Made by a program: the position numbers and the translations under genes
Part shown: piece after piece, positions 1-6,840 of the stretch
Numbering within the stretch: position 1 is the first letter of the stretch
Layout: every line of letters begins with the position of its first letter
Notes under the pieces: generated by a model
What the model saw: the letters and a program-made list of their open reading frames with translations, nothing else
The model's database searches: none
Told to the model about the DNA's origin: nothing
Assembly: GCA_903944555.1 (NCBI GenBank)
Contig: CAJASG010000740.1
Location: forward strand, 1 to 7,286
Length of the DNA: 7,286 nt
Reading direction: 5' to 3'
Source: an uncultured beta proteobacterium
GTDB lineage: Bacteria; Pseudomonadota; Gammaproteobacteria; Burkholderiales; Burkholderiaceae_C

Positions 1-2
1 TA

Positions 3-164
3 TTTTTTACGGTATCTGAAAAATCCAAATCCATTAAACGCAATATCCATGCGGGTTACAGCCGCTTTATCAATGGCACCTACGCCACCAAACCTGCCGT
101 AAAAAGCACAAAAAGCCTGCAAACATCATGTCTGCAGGCTTTTTTGTTGGTCGCTGGTGATTAG
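3..164 (+). CDS. Possible C-terminal end of an unidentified protein (partial, doubtful)
   Basis: An open frame enters from the left edge and runs 53 codons to a TAG that overlaps the convergent manC stop by four bases. Up to about base 105 its third positions are C-rich (codons such as GGC, ACC, TAC, GCC, ATC), as in real genes of this window, and the peptide includes IHAGYSRFINGTYATKP. I do not recognise it. Against it, the frame runs straight through the strong hairpin terminator at 110-145, so the last 18 or so residues would be encoded by a terminator. Another plus frame stops at 100-102, just before the hairpin, which suits a terminator better, but its codon use is poor. A minus-strand frame is also open. 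The bidirectional terminator suggests that some convergent plus-strand gene ends here. Function unknown. Confidence 0.25.
   Translation, partial: FFTVSEKSKSIKRNIHAGYSRFINGTYATKPAVKSTKSLQTSCLQAFLLVAGD
110..145. terminator. Bidirectional Rho-independent terminator downstream of manC
   Basis: A perfect 12-bp stem pairs 110-121 (AAAAAGCCTGCA) with 133-144 (TGCAGGCTTTTT) around an 11-nt loop. The GC-rich upper half is followed by a run of six T on the plus strand (140-145) and five T on the minus strand, so it can work in both directions. On the minus strand it lies about 16 nt after the manC stop and should end the galE-NDP-sugar synthase-manC transcript. On the plus strand it would end any gene arriving from the left. 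Confidence 0.9.
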
Positions 165-1621
165 CGTCCGTAGACATCCTCAAAGCGCACGATGTCGTCT
201 TCGCCCAGGTAGCTGCCGGACTGCACTTCAATCATTTCCAAATCGACCCGGCCCGGGTTTTCCAGACGGTGGGTGGTGCCGAGCGGGATGAAGGTGGACT
301 CGTTCTCGGACAGCAAATACGTGGTCTCGCCGCGGGTGACTTTGGCCGTTCCGCTGACCACAATCCAGTGCTCGGCACGGTGGTGGTGCATTTGCAGTGA
401 GAGGGTTGCGCCGGGCTTAACCACAATGCGCTTGACTTGAAAGCGCGGGCCTGCATCCACACTGTCGTACCAGCCCCAAGGCCTGAACACCTTGCGGTGG
501 ATTTGGCCCTCGGTGCGCCCAGCCGCTTTGAGGCGGTCAACGATTTTTTTCACATCTTGGGTTTTGTCTTTGTGGGCCACCAGAATGGCATCGGCGGTCT
601 CCACCACAATCAGATCATCCACACCCACGCAGGCGATCAGACGGCCTTCTGACAAGGCCAAGGTGTTACGGCTGTCTTGCATCAGCACGTCACCTTGCGC
701 CACATTGCCCTCGCTATCTTTGGGCAACACCTGCCACAAGGCCTCCCACGCTCCCACGTCCGACCAGCCCGCAGACAGGGGAATTACCACCCCCACCGGC
801 AACGGTGTTGCGCCAGCCGCCACACCCTGGCCCGCCGCGATGCGCTCCATCACCGCATAGTCAATCGAATCGCTTGGGCACTGGCTGAACGCCTCTTTGC
901 CGACCCGCACAAACTCACCATCCGATGTTCCAGCGTCTGTGGCCGCCTGGCATGCGGACAAAATGTCCGGGCGGCACACGGCCAAGGCCTGCAACCACAC
1001 CGACGCACGCATCATGAACAGTCCGCTGTTCCACAAATAACTGCCCTCTGCCAAATACGCCTGGGCCGTCTGTAAATTGGGCTTTTCCACAAACCGTGCA
1101 ATGCGTTTGGCACTCCCACTGCCATAGCCTTCACCCGACTGGATGTAGCCATAGCCCGTCTCCGGTACGTCTGGCGTAATGCCGAAGGTCACCACCACCC
1201 CTTCAGCTGCCAGCACGGCACCGGCCTGCACCGCAGTTTGAAAAGCCTGTTTGTCCACGATCACATGGTCGGCGGGCATGACCAGCAAGACCGGATCTGC
1301 TCCGTTTTTTATAGCTGCTTGCGCAGCAATGGTAAGGGCTGGAGCCGTATTTCGACCTAAAGGCTCGAGCACCACGATGCCGGGTTTCCCCATGACGCGC
1401 AACTGCTCGGCAATCACGAAACGGTATTCCTCGTTGCATACCACCATGGGCGCGGCGAGCTCAGTACCGGCAATACCGTCCACCCGCCGCACGGTGGCCT
1501 GCAGCAGGGAGTCTTCGCCAATCAAAGGCAGCAATTGCTTTGGGTATTTCTCGCGCGACAGGGGCCACAAACGGGTACCGGAGCCGCCGGAAAGAATGAC
1601 AGGTTGAATCAGCAAGGTCAT
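161..1621 (-). CDS. manC: Bifunctional mannose-1-phosphate guanylyltransferase / mannose-6-phosphate isomerase
   Basis: The 486-residue protein has the full length and both domains of the type II PMI-GMP family (ManC/CpsB/AlgA/XanB). It interconverts fructose-6-P and mannose-6-P and joins mannose-1-P to GTP to make GDP-mannose in the cytoplasm. The N-terminal nucleotidyltransferase domain has SGGSGTRLWPLSR (11-23), GRNTAPA (89-95), MPADHV (115-120) and FVEKP (177-181). The C-terminal cupin isomerase domain has QMHHHRAEHW (410-419) with the metal-binding His and Glu residues, and a later His at 451. The start is the only ATG that keeps the whole N-terminal strand. No good ribosome binding site precedes it: the upstream strand reads CTCCTCCCC, the opposite of a Shine-Dalgarno. 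It follows the NDP-sugar synthase stop by 34 nt and is last in its unit. A -10-like TATATT (1636-1641) lies upstream without a -35. Phosphomannomutase, needed between its two reactions, is not in the window. Residues 93-108 coincide with a repeat shared with rfbD. Confidence 0.96.
   Translation of the reverse strand: MTLLIQPVILSGGSGTRLWPLSREKYPKQLLPLIGEDSLLQATVRRVDGIAGTELAAPMVVCNEEYRFVIAEQLRVMGKPGIVVLEPLGRNTAPALTIAAQAAIKNGADPVLLVMPADHVIVDKQAFQTAVQAGAVLAAEGVVVTFGITPDVPETGYGYIQSGEGYGSGSAKRIARFVEKPNLQTAQAYLAEGSYLWNSGLFMMRASVWLQALAVCRPDILSACQAATDAGTSDGEFVRVGKEAFSQCPSDSIDYAVMERIAAGQGVAAGATPLPVGVVIPLSAGWSDVGAWEALWQVLPKDSEGNVAQGDVLMQDSRNTLALSEGRLIACVGVDDLIVVETADAILVAHKDKTQDVKKIVDRLKAAGRTEGQIHRKVFRPWGWYDSVDAGPRFQVKRIVVKPGATLSLQMHHHRAEHWIVVSGTAKVTRGETTYLLSENESTFIPLGTTHRLENPGRVDLEMIEVQSGSYLGEDDIVRFEDVYGR
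1298..1345 (-). repeat. In-frame short repeat copy inside manC
   Basis: Read on the manC coding strand, this 48-base stretch matches 5266-5313 in rfbD without gaps at 34 of 48 positions, counted by eye, with an identical 15-base core TGCGCAAGCAGCTAT (1311-1325 here). It encodes APALTIAAQAAIKNGA (manC residues 93-108), in the same reading frame as the copy in rfbD. It contains an ATA isoleucine codon and an A-rich run, unusual for this GC-rich coding sequence. From memory it resembles a short interspersed repeat common in Comamonadaceae genomes, which I could not check. Confidence 0.55.
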
Positions 1622-1655
1622 GGTGTTTTCAAATCAATATAGGGGAGGAGAAGAT

Positions 1656-2759
1656 TCAGGCGCGGGCATCGCCCCAACGCAGCTGGCAGGTGTCGTCACC
1701 GCGGTACAGGGTCTCACCCGCGCGGTCCACACAATAGTCCGGCGATACGATCATCTCGTTGAAATGCTTGTCGGCCGGAATGCGCGTGTATTCGAACAAG
1801 ATACTGCGCACCACCCGCGCGCCCGAGCGAATATGGCTGCCGTGCCCAATCCAGGCGGGTCCAATGATGGTGGCACCGGGTTCAATGCACACGCTGGAGC
1901 CGATGTACACCGGCCCTTCAATCTTCACCCGATCCCAGGCAATGGAGGTATTGAGCCCGACCCAGATACCGGGTTTGATTTCCCGTCCCGGCATTTTCAT
2001 TTCCGCGACATCCCCCCGCAACACCCGCTGCAACACCGACCAGTAGTCGCTCACCCGGCCGATGTCAATCCAGTTGAAAAATCGGTTCTGCGCATAAAAC
2101 GGCAGCTTCTTCTCAACCAACTGAGGGAACAGCTGGGAGCCAATGTCGTACACCGTGTTCGACGGCACCAAATCCAGCACAGCCGGCTCAAAAATGTAAA
2201 TGCCAGTGCTGGCCAGGGTGGACTTGGCGTCGGCAGGCTTGGGTTTTTCCTGGAATGACTGGATCTGTCCATCAGCGGCGGCGACCACCATGCCGTAGTT
2301 TTGCACGTCTTCGCGCGGCACCTCCAGGGTGACCACGCTGGCCATGGCACCTTTGGCTTTGTGCTCGTCCAGTGCAGCGCTAATGTCCAGGTCAATCAAG
2401 GCGTCACCACACAGCACCAGGGTGGTTTCGTCAAAAAACCCGCTGAAGTCCTGAATGCGCCGCATGCCCCCGGCCGAGCCCATGGGGCGCGGCAAAATGT
2501 CACCGTGGTCCAGTACCCCTTCGTATGAATAACCCAGTTGCACACCCCAGCGGCGACCGTCCCCAAAATACCGTTCAATTTTTTGGTGGTGAAAGGCCAC
2601 GTTCACCATGATTTCGGTAATGCCATGCCGAGCCAGATGTTCAATCAGGTACTCCATCAGGGGTTTGCCCAAGATCGGCACCATGGGTTTGGGCAAGTCT
2701 TTCGTCAGCGGACGCACGCGCGTGCCCTGACCTGCCGCCAAGATCATTCCTTTAGCCAC
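1656..2759 (-). CDS. NDP-sugar synthase: nucleotidyltransferase with C-terminal left-handed beta-helix
   Basis: The protein is 367 residues from the chosen start. Residues 5-245 form a sugar-phosphate nucleotidyltransferase domain: GQGTRVRPLT (10-19) with PKP (23-25) for nucleotide binding, CGDAL (117-121) with the probable metal-binding Asp119, EKP (171-173) and NWIDIG (229-234). Residues about 265-325 are hexapeptide-repeat-like (GPVYIGSSVCIEPGATIIG), suggesting a left-handed beta-helix as in GMPP/GlmU-type enzymes, but no acyltransferase role is evident. It should join an NTP to a sugar-1-phosphate. The sugar and base cannot be read from sequence; GDP-mannose-type and UDP- or dTDP-hexose products are all possible. 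I chose GTG at 2759: it shares one base with the galE stop (TAGTG) and has AAGGGAG about 7 nt upstream inside galE. The ATG at 2747 has its AAAGGA only 1 nt away. An ATG at 2807 would add 16 residues deep inside galE. Tight coupling to galE suggests joint production of sugar donors. Confidence 0.85.
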   Translation of the reverse strand: MAKGMILAAGQGTRVRPLTKDLPKPMVPILGKPLMEYLIEHLARHGITEIMVNVAFHHQKIERYFGDGRRWGVQLGYSYEGVLDHGDILPRPMGSAGGMRRIQDFSGFFDETTLVLCGDALIDLDISAALDEHKAKGAMASVVTLEVPREDVQNYGMVVAAADGQIQSFQEKPKPADAKSTLASTGIYIFEPAVLDLVPSNTVYDIGSQLFPQLVEKKLPFYAQNRFFNWIDIGRVSDYWSVLQRVLRGDVAEMKMPGREIKPGIWVGLNTSIAWDRVKIEGPVYIGSSVCIEPGATIIGPAWIGHGSHIRSGARVVRSILFEYTRIPADKHFNEMIVSPDYCVDRAGETLYRGDDTCQLRWGDARA

Positions 2760-3775
2760 TATTTTTCTCCCTTGTACCCATTCGGGTTGTTTTGTTGCCA
2801 GCGCCATGCATCTTCACACATTTCATCCAGATTTCGTTGGGCCGTCCACCCCAGCAGCGTGTGCGCCAAGCCGGGCTCCGCATAGCAAGCAGCGATGTCA
2901 CCTGCACGGCGCGCGGCCACCTTGTACGGCACCGCTTGGCCGCAGGCACGTTCAAACGCACGCACGATGTCCAGCACGCTGTAGCCCACGCCGGTGCCCA
3001 AATTGATCGCCACACACTGCGCCTGCTGCTGCAAGTATTCCAAGGCCTTCAGATGCCCCAGCGCCAAGTCCACCACATGGATGTAATCCCGCACACCGGT
3101 GCCATCGGGCGTATCGTAGTCATTGCCCCACACGTTCAAAAACTCCCGCCGCCCGACCGCCACCTGGGACACAAATGGCATCAGGTTATTAGGCGTGCCC
3201 TGCGGGTCCTCACCAATCAAACCCGTCACATGGGCCCCCACCGGATTGAAGTAGCGCAAGATACTAATTCGCCAGGATGGGTCGCTCTGAAAAACCTCTC
3301 GCAGCATGTCCTCAATCACCAGCTTGGTTCTGCCATAGGGGCTGGTTGCGGACAAGGGGTGGTCTTCCGTCAACGGCAAACGCTGTGGATCGCCATACAC
3401 CGTGGCCGATGAGCTAAACACCAGTGTCTTCACACCCGTCTGCATCATCGCCTCCAACAAGCGCACTGTTCCGACCACGTTGTTGTCGTAATACGTCAAC
3501 GGCTTCTCAACGGACTCGCCGACGGCTTTCAACCCCGCGAAATGGATGACTGCGGTTGCACCGCTTTCGCGCAAGGCGTTCGTCAGCGCCGCTGGGTCGC
3601 GGATGTCGCCCTGAATGCACCGTGGGGCTCTCCCCGTGATGCGCTCAACGCGCTGCAAGGCCTCGGGTTCGCTGTTGCTAAAGTTATCAAATACCGTGAC
3701 ATCCAAGCCCGCGCTAAGTAGCTCAACACAGGTATGGGTGCCAATATAGCCCGCACCACCGGTTACAAAAATCAT
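2759..3775 (-). CDS. galE: UDP-glucose 4-epimerase
   Basis: This is a full-length (338 aa) extended short-chain dehydrogenase of the GalE family. It interconverts UDP-glucose and UDP-galactose using tightly bound NAD. Visible features: Rossmann motif GGAGYIG (6-12), Asp30 after the second strand, SSSATVYG (121-128) with catalytic Ser123, the YGRTK catalytic pair Tyr147/Lys151, NPVGAH (177-182), and the C-terminal UDP-binding region with NNLMPFV (196-202) and [12 protein letters not shown] (227-238). The position matching E. coli Tyr299, which limits substrate size, is Cys297 (AACYAE). By analogy with human GALE and the E. coli Y299C variant, the enzyme may also handle UDP-GlcNAc/UDP-GalNAc. 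The ATG at 3775 has AGGGAG 7 nt upstream (3783-3788), a good ribosome binding site, and starts directly at the Rossmann strand. It is first in the minus-strand unit, divergent from rfbB. Its stop overlaps the next gene's GTG start. Confidence 0.96.
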   Translation of the reverse strand: MIFVTGGAGYIGTHTCVELLSAGLDVTVFDNFSNSEPEALQRVERITGRAPRCIQGDIRDPAALTNALRESGATAVIHFAGLKAVGESVEKPLTYYDNNVVGTVRLLEAMMQTGVKTLVFSSSATVYGDPQRLPLTEDHPLSATSPYGRTKLVIEDMLREVFQSDPSWRISILRYFNPVGAHVTGLIGEDPQGTPNNLMPFVSQVAVGRREFLNVWGNDYDTPDGTGVRDYIHVVDLALGHLKALEYLQQQAQCVAINLGTGVGYSVLDIVRAFERACGQAVPYKVAARRAGDIAACYAEPGLAHTLLGWTAQRNLDEMCEDAWRWQQNNPNGYKGEK

Positions 3776-3937
3776 CCGAACACTCCCTGTCCATGTAATA
3801 GCAGAAGTTTAGCGCGGACGCTCCATACGTCCAGCGTGGGTAAGCAACTGAAATGCCGATTACCGTCAATCGTCAACAATGGGACCGCAGACAAGGGCGA
3901 TAATTCTGATAGATCACAGCATCAGGGCCTATACAAC
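3776..3937. promoter_or_regulatory. Divergent galE / rfbB promoter region
   Basis: These 162 bp separate two divergent operons and must hold both promoters unless distant ones are used. For galE (minus strand), the best pair I see is TGGACG (3833-3828) and TAAACT (3811-3806), spacer 16, eight of twelve consensus matches. For rfbB (plus strand), GATAAT (3899-3904) is a good -10 but no convincing -35 lies at the right distance; TCAACA (3873-3878) is 20 bp away. Possible operator structure includes a direct repeat CGTCAAT/CGTCAAC (3864-3877), overlapping inverted repeats GGACG/CGTCC (3816-3832) and ACGCT/AGCGT (3818-3837), and a small TGAT-AG-ATCA palindrome (3907-3916). Existence of promoters here is inferred from gene orientation; the exact boxes are uncertain. 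Confidence 0.5.
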
Positions 3938-4999
3938 ATGACCATCCTCGTCACCGGCGGCGCCGGCTTCATCGGCAGCAACTTCGTTCTGGACTGGCTT
4001 GAAGCCACCAACGAGACCGTCATCAACCTGGACAAACTCACCTACGCGGGCAACCTGCAAAACCTGGCCAGCCTTGCAGGCGACGCGCGCCATGTGTTTG
4101 TGCACGGCGACTTTGGCGACGCAGCGCTGGTGAACCATTTACTGGCCACCCACCAGCCGCGCGCCGTAGTGAACTTTGCCGCCGAGAGCCATGTGGACCG
4201 ATCCATCCACGGGCCAGCGGACTTCATCAACACCAACATTGTGGGCACCTTTAACCTGCTGGAGAGCGTGCGGGCTTACTGGGGCGCGCTGGAATCCGGT
4301 GCCAAGGCCGCCTTTCGCTTCCTTCATGTCTCCACCGATGAGGTGTATGGTTCGCTGGCCAAGACAGAGGCAGCCTTTACCGAAGAGCACAAGTACGAGC
4401 CCAACAGCCCGTATTCTGCCAGCAAGGCCGCTAGCGACCACTTGGTGCGCGCCTACCACCATACCTACGGCCTGCCGGTACTCACCACCAACTGTTCCAA
4501 CAACTACGGGCCATTTCACTTCCCCGAAAAGCTCATCCCGCTGATGATCGTCAACGCCCAAGCGGGCAAGCCACTGCCGGTGTACGGTGACGGGCAGCAA
4601 ATTCGTGACTGGCTGTATGTCAAAGACCACTGCAGGGCCATCCGCCGGGTGCTGGAAGCAGGCACGCTGGGTGAGGTGTACAACGTGGGCGGCTGGAACG
4701 AAAAGCCCAACCTGGACATCGTGCACACCGTCTGCGCCCTGCTGGACGAGCTCAAGCCCCGCGCAGACGGCAAGCCCTATAAAGACCAGATCACCTACGT
4801 GACCGACCGCCCCGGCCATGACCGCCGCTACGCCATTGATGCCCGCAAGATTGAACAACAGCTGGGCTGGAAGCCAGCCGAGACGTTTGAGACCGGCATC
4901 CGCAAAACCGTGCAGTGGTACCTGGACAACCCCGCATGGGTGGCCAATGTGCAAAGCGGTGGCTACAAAGACTGGGTCAACAAGCAGTACGGCAGCTGA
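3938..4999 (+). CDS. rfbB: dTDP-glucose 4,6-dehydratase
   Basis: The 353-residue protein matches RmlB/RfbB, which dehydrates dTDP-glucose to dTDP-4-keto-6-deoxyglucose with bound NAD, the second step of dTDP-L-rhamnose synthesis. It shows GGAGFIG (7-13), [10 protein letters not shown] (30-39), [12 protein letters not shown] (79-90), STDEVYG (132-138) carrying the RmlB-type Thr133-Asp134-Glu135 triad, YSASK with Tyr159/Lys163, and [19 protein letters not shown] (185-203), all diagnostic of the family. The frame is open 68 codons further upstream, but that stretch runs into galE and carries no domain, while ATG 3938 begins right at the Rossmann strand and gives the usual family length. The ribosome binding site is weak: AGGG at 3924-3927, 10 nt away. 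It is first of the rfbBDAC operon, divergent from galE. Confidence 0.97.
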   Translation: MTILVTGGAGFIGSNFVLDWLEATNETVINLDKLTYAGNLQNLASLAGDARHVFVHGDFGDAALVNHLLATHQPRAVVNFAAESHVDRSIHGPADFINTNIVGTFNLLESVRAYWGALESGAKAAFRFLHVSTDEVYGSLAKTEAAFTEEHKYEPNSPYSASKAASDHLVRAYHHTYGLPVLTTNCSNNYGPFHFPEKLIPLMIVNAQAGKPLPVYGDGQQIRDWLYVKDHCRAIRRVLEAGTLGEVYNVGGWNEKPNLDIVHTVCALLDELKPRADGKPYKDQITYVTDRPGHDRRYAIDARKIEQQLGWKPAETFETGIRKTVQWYLDNPAWVANVQSGGYKDWVNKQYGS

Positions 5000-5010
5000 T
5001 CGCCACCCCT

Positions 5011-5919
5011 ATGAAAATTCTTCTCTTCGGAAGCAACGGCCAAGTGGGCTGGGAGCTGCAGCGGTCCTTGAGCGTACTGGGTGAGGTGGTGGCGCTGGGC
5101 AGCCATGCGGCGTTGAACCCGCACCATCTGTGCGGTGATTTCTCCGACCTGGCGGGCCTGTTGGACACGGTGAACCAGGTCCAACCCAGAGTCATCGTCA
5201 ACGCCGCCGCCCACACCGCTGTGGACAAGGCCCAGAGCGAACCTGAAGTTGCAAGGCAAATTAATGCTCTAGCCCCCGCAGCACTTGCGCAAGCAGCTAT
5301 CAAATCAGGAGCATTGCTGGTGCACTACAGCTCCGACTATGTGTTTGACGGCAGCGGCAACACGCCGTGGGTGGAGCTGGACGCCACCGGCCCCTTGAGC
5401 GTGTACGGCCAAACCAAGCTGGAAGGCGAGCAGGCCGTGGCCTTGTGCCCCAAGCACTTAATTTTCAGAACCAGCTGGGTCTATGGCGCACGCGGTGGCA
5501 ACTTTGCCAAGACCATGCTGCGCTTGGCCGGTGAGCGCGAACAGTTTAGCGTCATCAACGACCAAATCGGTGCGCCCACCTCGGCCGAGCTATTGGCCGA
5601 CGTCAGCGCGCATGCCATCCGTGCCACCTTGGCCCACCCCACCTTGGCGGGGCTGTACCACTGCGCAGCAGATGGTGAAACCAGTTGGCACGGTTACGCC
5701 AGGTTTGTGCTGGCACAAGCCCAAGGCCTGGGCCACACGCTCAAAGCTGGCCCCAGCCAAGTAAATGCCACGACCACCGCCAGCTACCCAACTCCGGCGC
5801 AGCGGCCGCTCAATTCACGGCTAAACACCGCCAAGCTGCAAGCCGCCTTTGGCCTGACCCTGCCGCACTGGCAGCAGGGCGTGGCCCGCATGTTGACTGA
5901 AATTACAGGGAAACAATAA
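5011..5919 (+). CDS. rfbD: dTDP-4-dehydrorhamnose reductase
   Basis: The 302-residue RmlD/RfbD protein reduces dTDP-4-keto-L-rhamnose to dTDP-L-rhamnose with NAD(P)H, the last step of the pathway. It has a Rossmann motif GSNGQVG (7-13), [16 protein letters not shown] (64-79), SSDYVFDG (107-114, usually STDYVFDG), the YGQTK pair Tyr132/Lys136, RTSWVYG (153-159), [14 protein letters not shown] (184-197) and RPLNSRL (265-271). The ATG at 5011, 11 nt after the rfbB stop, starts at the first beta strand. An in-frame upstream ATG would add 32 unrelated residues inside rfbB. No clear Shine-Dalgarno precedes it (the sequence reads CGCCACCCCT), so translation probably depends on coupling to rfbB. Residues 86-101 coincide with the repeat shared with manC, where codons CTA and TCA depart from the local GC-rich usage. 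Confidence 0.96.
   Translation: MKILLFGSNGQVGWELQRSLSVLGEVVALGSHAALNPHHLCGDFSDLAGLLDTVNQVQPRVIVNAAAHTAVDKAQSEPEVARQINALAPAALAQAAIKSGALLVHYSSDYVFDGSGNTPWVELDATGPLSVYGQTKLEGEQAVALCPKHLIFRTSWVYGARGGNFAKTMLRLAGEREQFSVINDQIGAPTSAELLADVSAHAIRATLAHPTLAGLYHCAADGETSWHGYARFVLAQAQGLGHTLKAGPSQVNATTTASYPTPAQRPLNSRLNTAKLQAAFGLTLPHWQQGVARMLTEITGKQ
5266..5313 (+). repeat. In-frame short repeat copy inside rfbD
   Basis: This is the partner of the 48-base element in manC (1298-1345, minus strand), with the shared core TGCGCAAGCAGCTAT at 5286-5300. It encodes [16 protein letters not shown] (residues 86-101), with the same frame and coding orientation as in manC. A 10-bp perfect palindrome CTTGCGCAAG (5284-5293) sits at the start of the core. 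The match to RmlD family proteins appears ungapped here, so the element has not visibly changed protein length. Confidence 0.55.
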
Positions 5920-5921
5920 CG

Positions 5922-6839
5922 ATGACGACAAATATGGGCAATTCGACAGTCACTGGCAAAAAGCGCAAAGGCATCATCCTGGCCGGCGGTTCTGGCACCC
6001 GCCTGTACCCGGCCACGCAGGTGGTCAGCAAGCAGCTGCTGCCGATTTACGACAAACCGATGATTTACTACCCCTTGAGCGTGCTGTTGCTGGCGGGAAT
6101 TCGGGAGGTGCTGGTCATCTCCACCCCGCAGGACACACCCCGCTTTGAGCAGCTGCTGGGCGACGGCACCCAATGGGGTTTGCAGATCAGCTATGCGGTG
6201 CAGCCCTCCCCCGACGGCTTGGCGCAGGCATTTTTGATTGGGGAGCAGTTTCTGGACGGCGCACCCAGCGCGCTGGTGCTGGGCGACAACATCTTTTACG
6301 GCCACGACTTTGCGGGCTTGCTGGAGAGCGCCAACACGCAAACCGTAGGTGCAACCGTCTTTGCCTACGCCGTGCAAGACCCCGAGCGCTATGGCGTTGT
6401 GGAGTTTGACTCACGGGGCCACGCCGTTAGTCTGGAGGAAAAGCCCACGAATCCCAAGTCGCGCTATGCCGTCACCGGCTTGTACTTCTACGATAGCCAG
6501 GTGGTGGAGCTGGCCAAACGCGTGAAGCCGTCCGCCCGGGGTGAACTGGAGATCACGGACCTGAACCGTATGTACCTCGACCAAGGGACGCTGGACGTGC
6601 AAACGATGGGCCGGGGCTATGCGTGGTTGGATACAGGCACGCACGAGTCAATGCTGGAGGCGAGCCAGTTCATCTACACCATCGAGAACCGCCAGGGTCT
6701 GAAAGTTGCCGCTCCAGAGGAGATTGTCTGGCGCCACGGCTGGATCGACGATGCACAACTCATGGCGCTGGCCAAACCGCTGGCCAAGTCGGGCTACGGC
6801 AAGTACCTGCTGCGCTTGTTAGAGCAGAAGGTGTATTGA
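5922..6839 (+). CDS. rfbA: Glucose-1-phosphate thymidylyltransferase
   Basis: The 305-residue RmlA/RfbA joins dTTP and glucose-1-phosphate to make dTDP-glucose, the first step of dTDP-L-rhamnose synthesis and usually the point of feedback inhibition by dTDP-rhamnose. Motifs: GGSGTRLYP (22-30), [18 protein letters not shown] (36-53), PDGLAQAF (97-104), LGDNIFYG (120-127) with metal-binding Asp122, LEEKP (171-175), GELEITDLN (207-215) and WLDTGTH (235-241). The first 15 or so residues ([15 protein letters not shown]) form a polar tail slightly longer than in typical 290-295 aa members. An alternative ATG at 5934 would shorten it by four residues. The chosen ATG is 2 nt after the rfbD stop, with AGGGA at 5907-5911, 10 nt upstream. 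One base separates its stop from rfbC. Confidence 0.96.
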   Translation: MTTNMGNSTVTGKKRKGIILAGGSGTRLYPATQVVSKQLLPIYDKPMIYYPLSVLLLAGIREVLVISTPQDTPRFEQLLGDGTQWGLQISYAVQPSPDGLAQAFLIGEQFLDGAPSALVLGDNIFYGHDFAGLLESANTQTVGATVFAYAVQDPERYGVVEFDSRGHAVSLEEKPTNPKSRYAVTGLYFYDSQVVELAKRVKPSARGELEITDLNRMYLDQGTLDVQTMGRGYAWLDTGTHESMLEASQFIYTIENRQGLKVAAPEEIVWRHGWIDDAQLMALAKPLAKSGYGKYLLRLLEQKVY

Positions 6840-6840
6840 C

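Noticed and set aside
1620..2258. Plus-strand open frame (212 codons) preceded by an AGGGGAGGAG purine run resembling a ribosome binding site
   Set aside because: It is antisense to the NDP-sugar synthase, and the purine run lies after, not before, its ATG. The protein is low-complexity with many His, Arg and Pro, typical of a shadow frame.
3864..3876. Two TTGACG hexamers on the minus strand as -35 boxes for galE
   Set aside because: At spacings of 16-18 bp neither has a hexamer resembling TATAAT, so I list them only as a direct repeat.
3734..3937. 68-codon upstream extension of rfbB
   Set aside because: It begins inside galE, covers the divergent promoter region, and has no homology-like pattern. 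The Rossmann fold begins right after ATG 3938.
4139..4954. Long open frame (271 codons) on the minus strand inside rfbB
   Set aside because: It lies wholly antisense to a gene with unambiguous family motifs; GC-rich codon bias routinely leaves such mirror frames open. It shows no recognisable domain.
4915..5010. 32-codon upstream extension of rfbD overlapping rfbB
   Set aside because: The extension is the rfbB coding region read in another frame; the ATG at 5011 begins exactly at the first Rossmann strand.
6027..6038. GCAAGCAGCTGC in rfbA as a third copy of the manC/rfbD repeat
   Set aside because: Only the short AAGCAGCT part matches and it encodes the conserved SKQLLP motif of RmlA; the flanks do not align.
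5784..6377. Minus-strand open frame (197 codons) spanning the rfbD-rfbA junction
   Set aside because: It is antisense to two well-supported genes and has no domain features.
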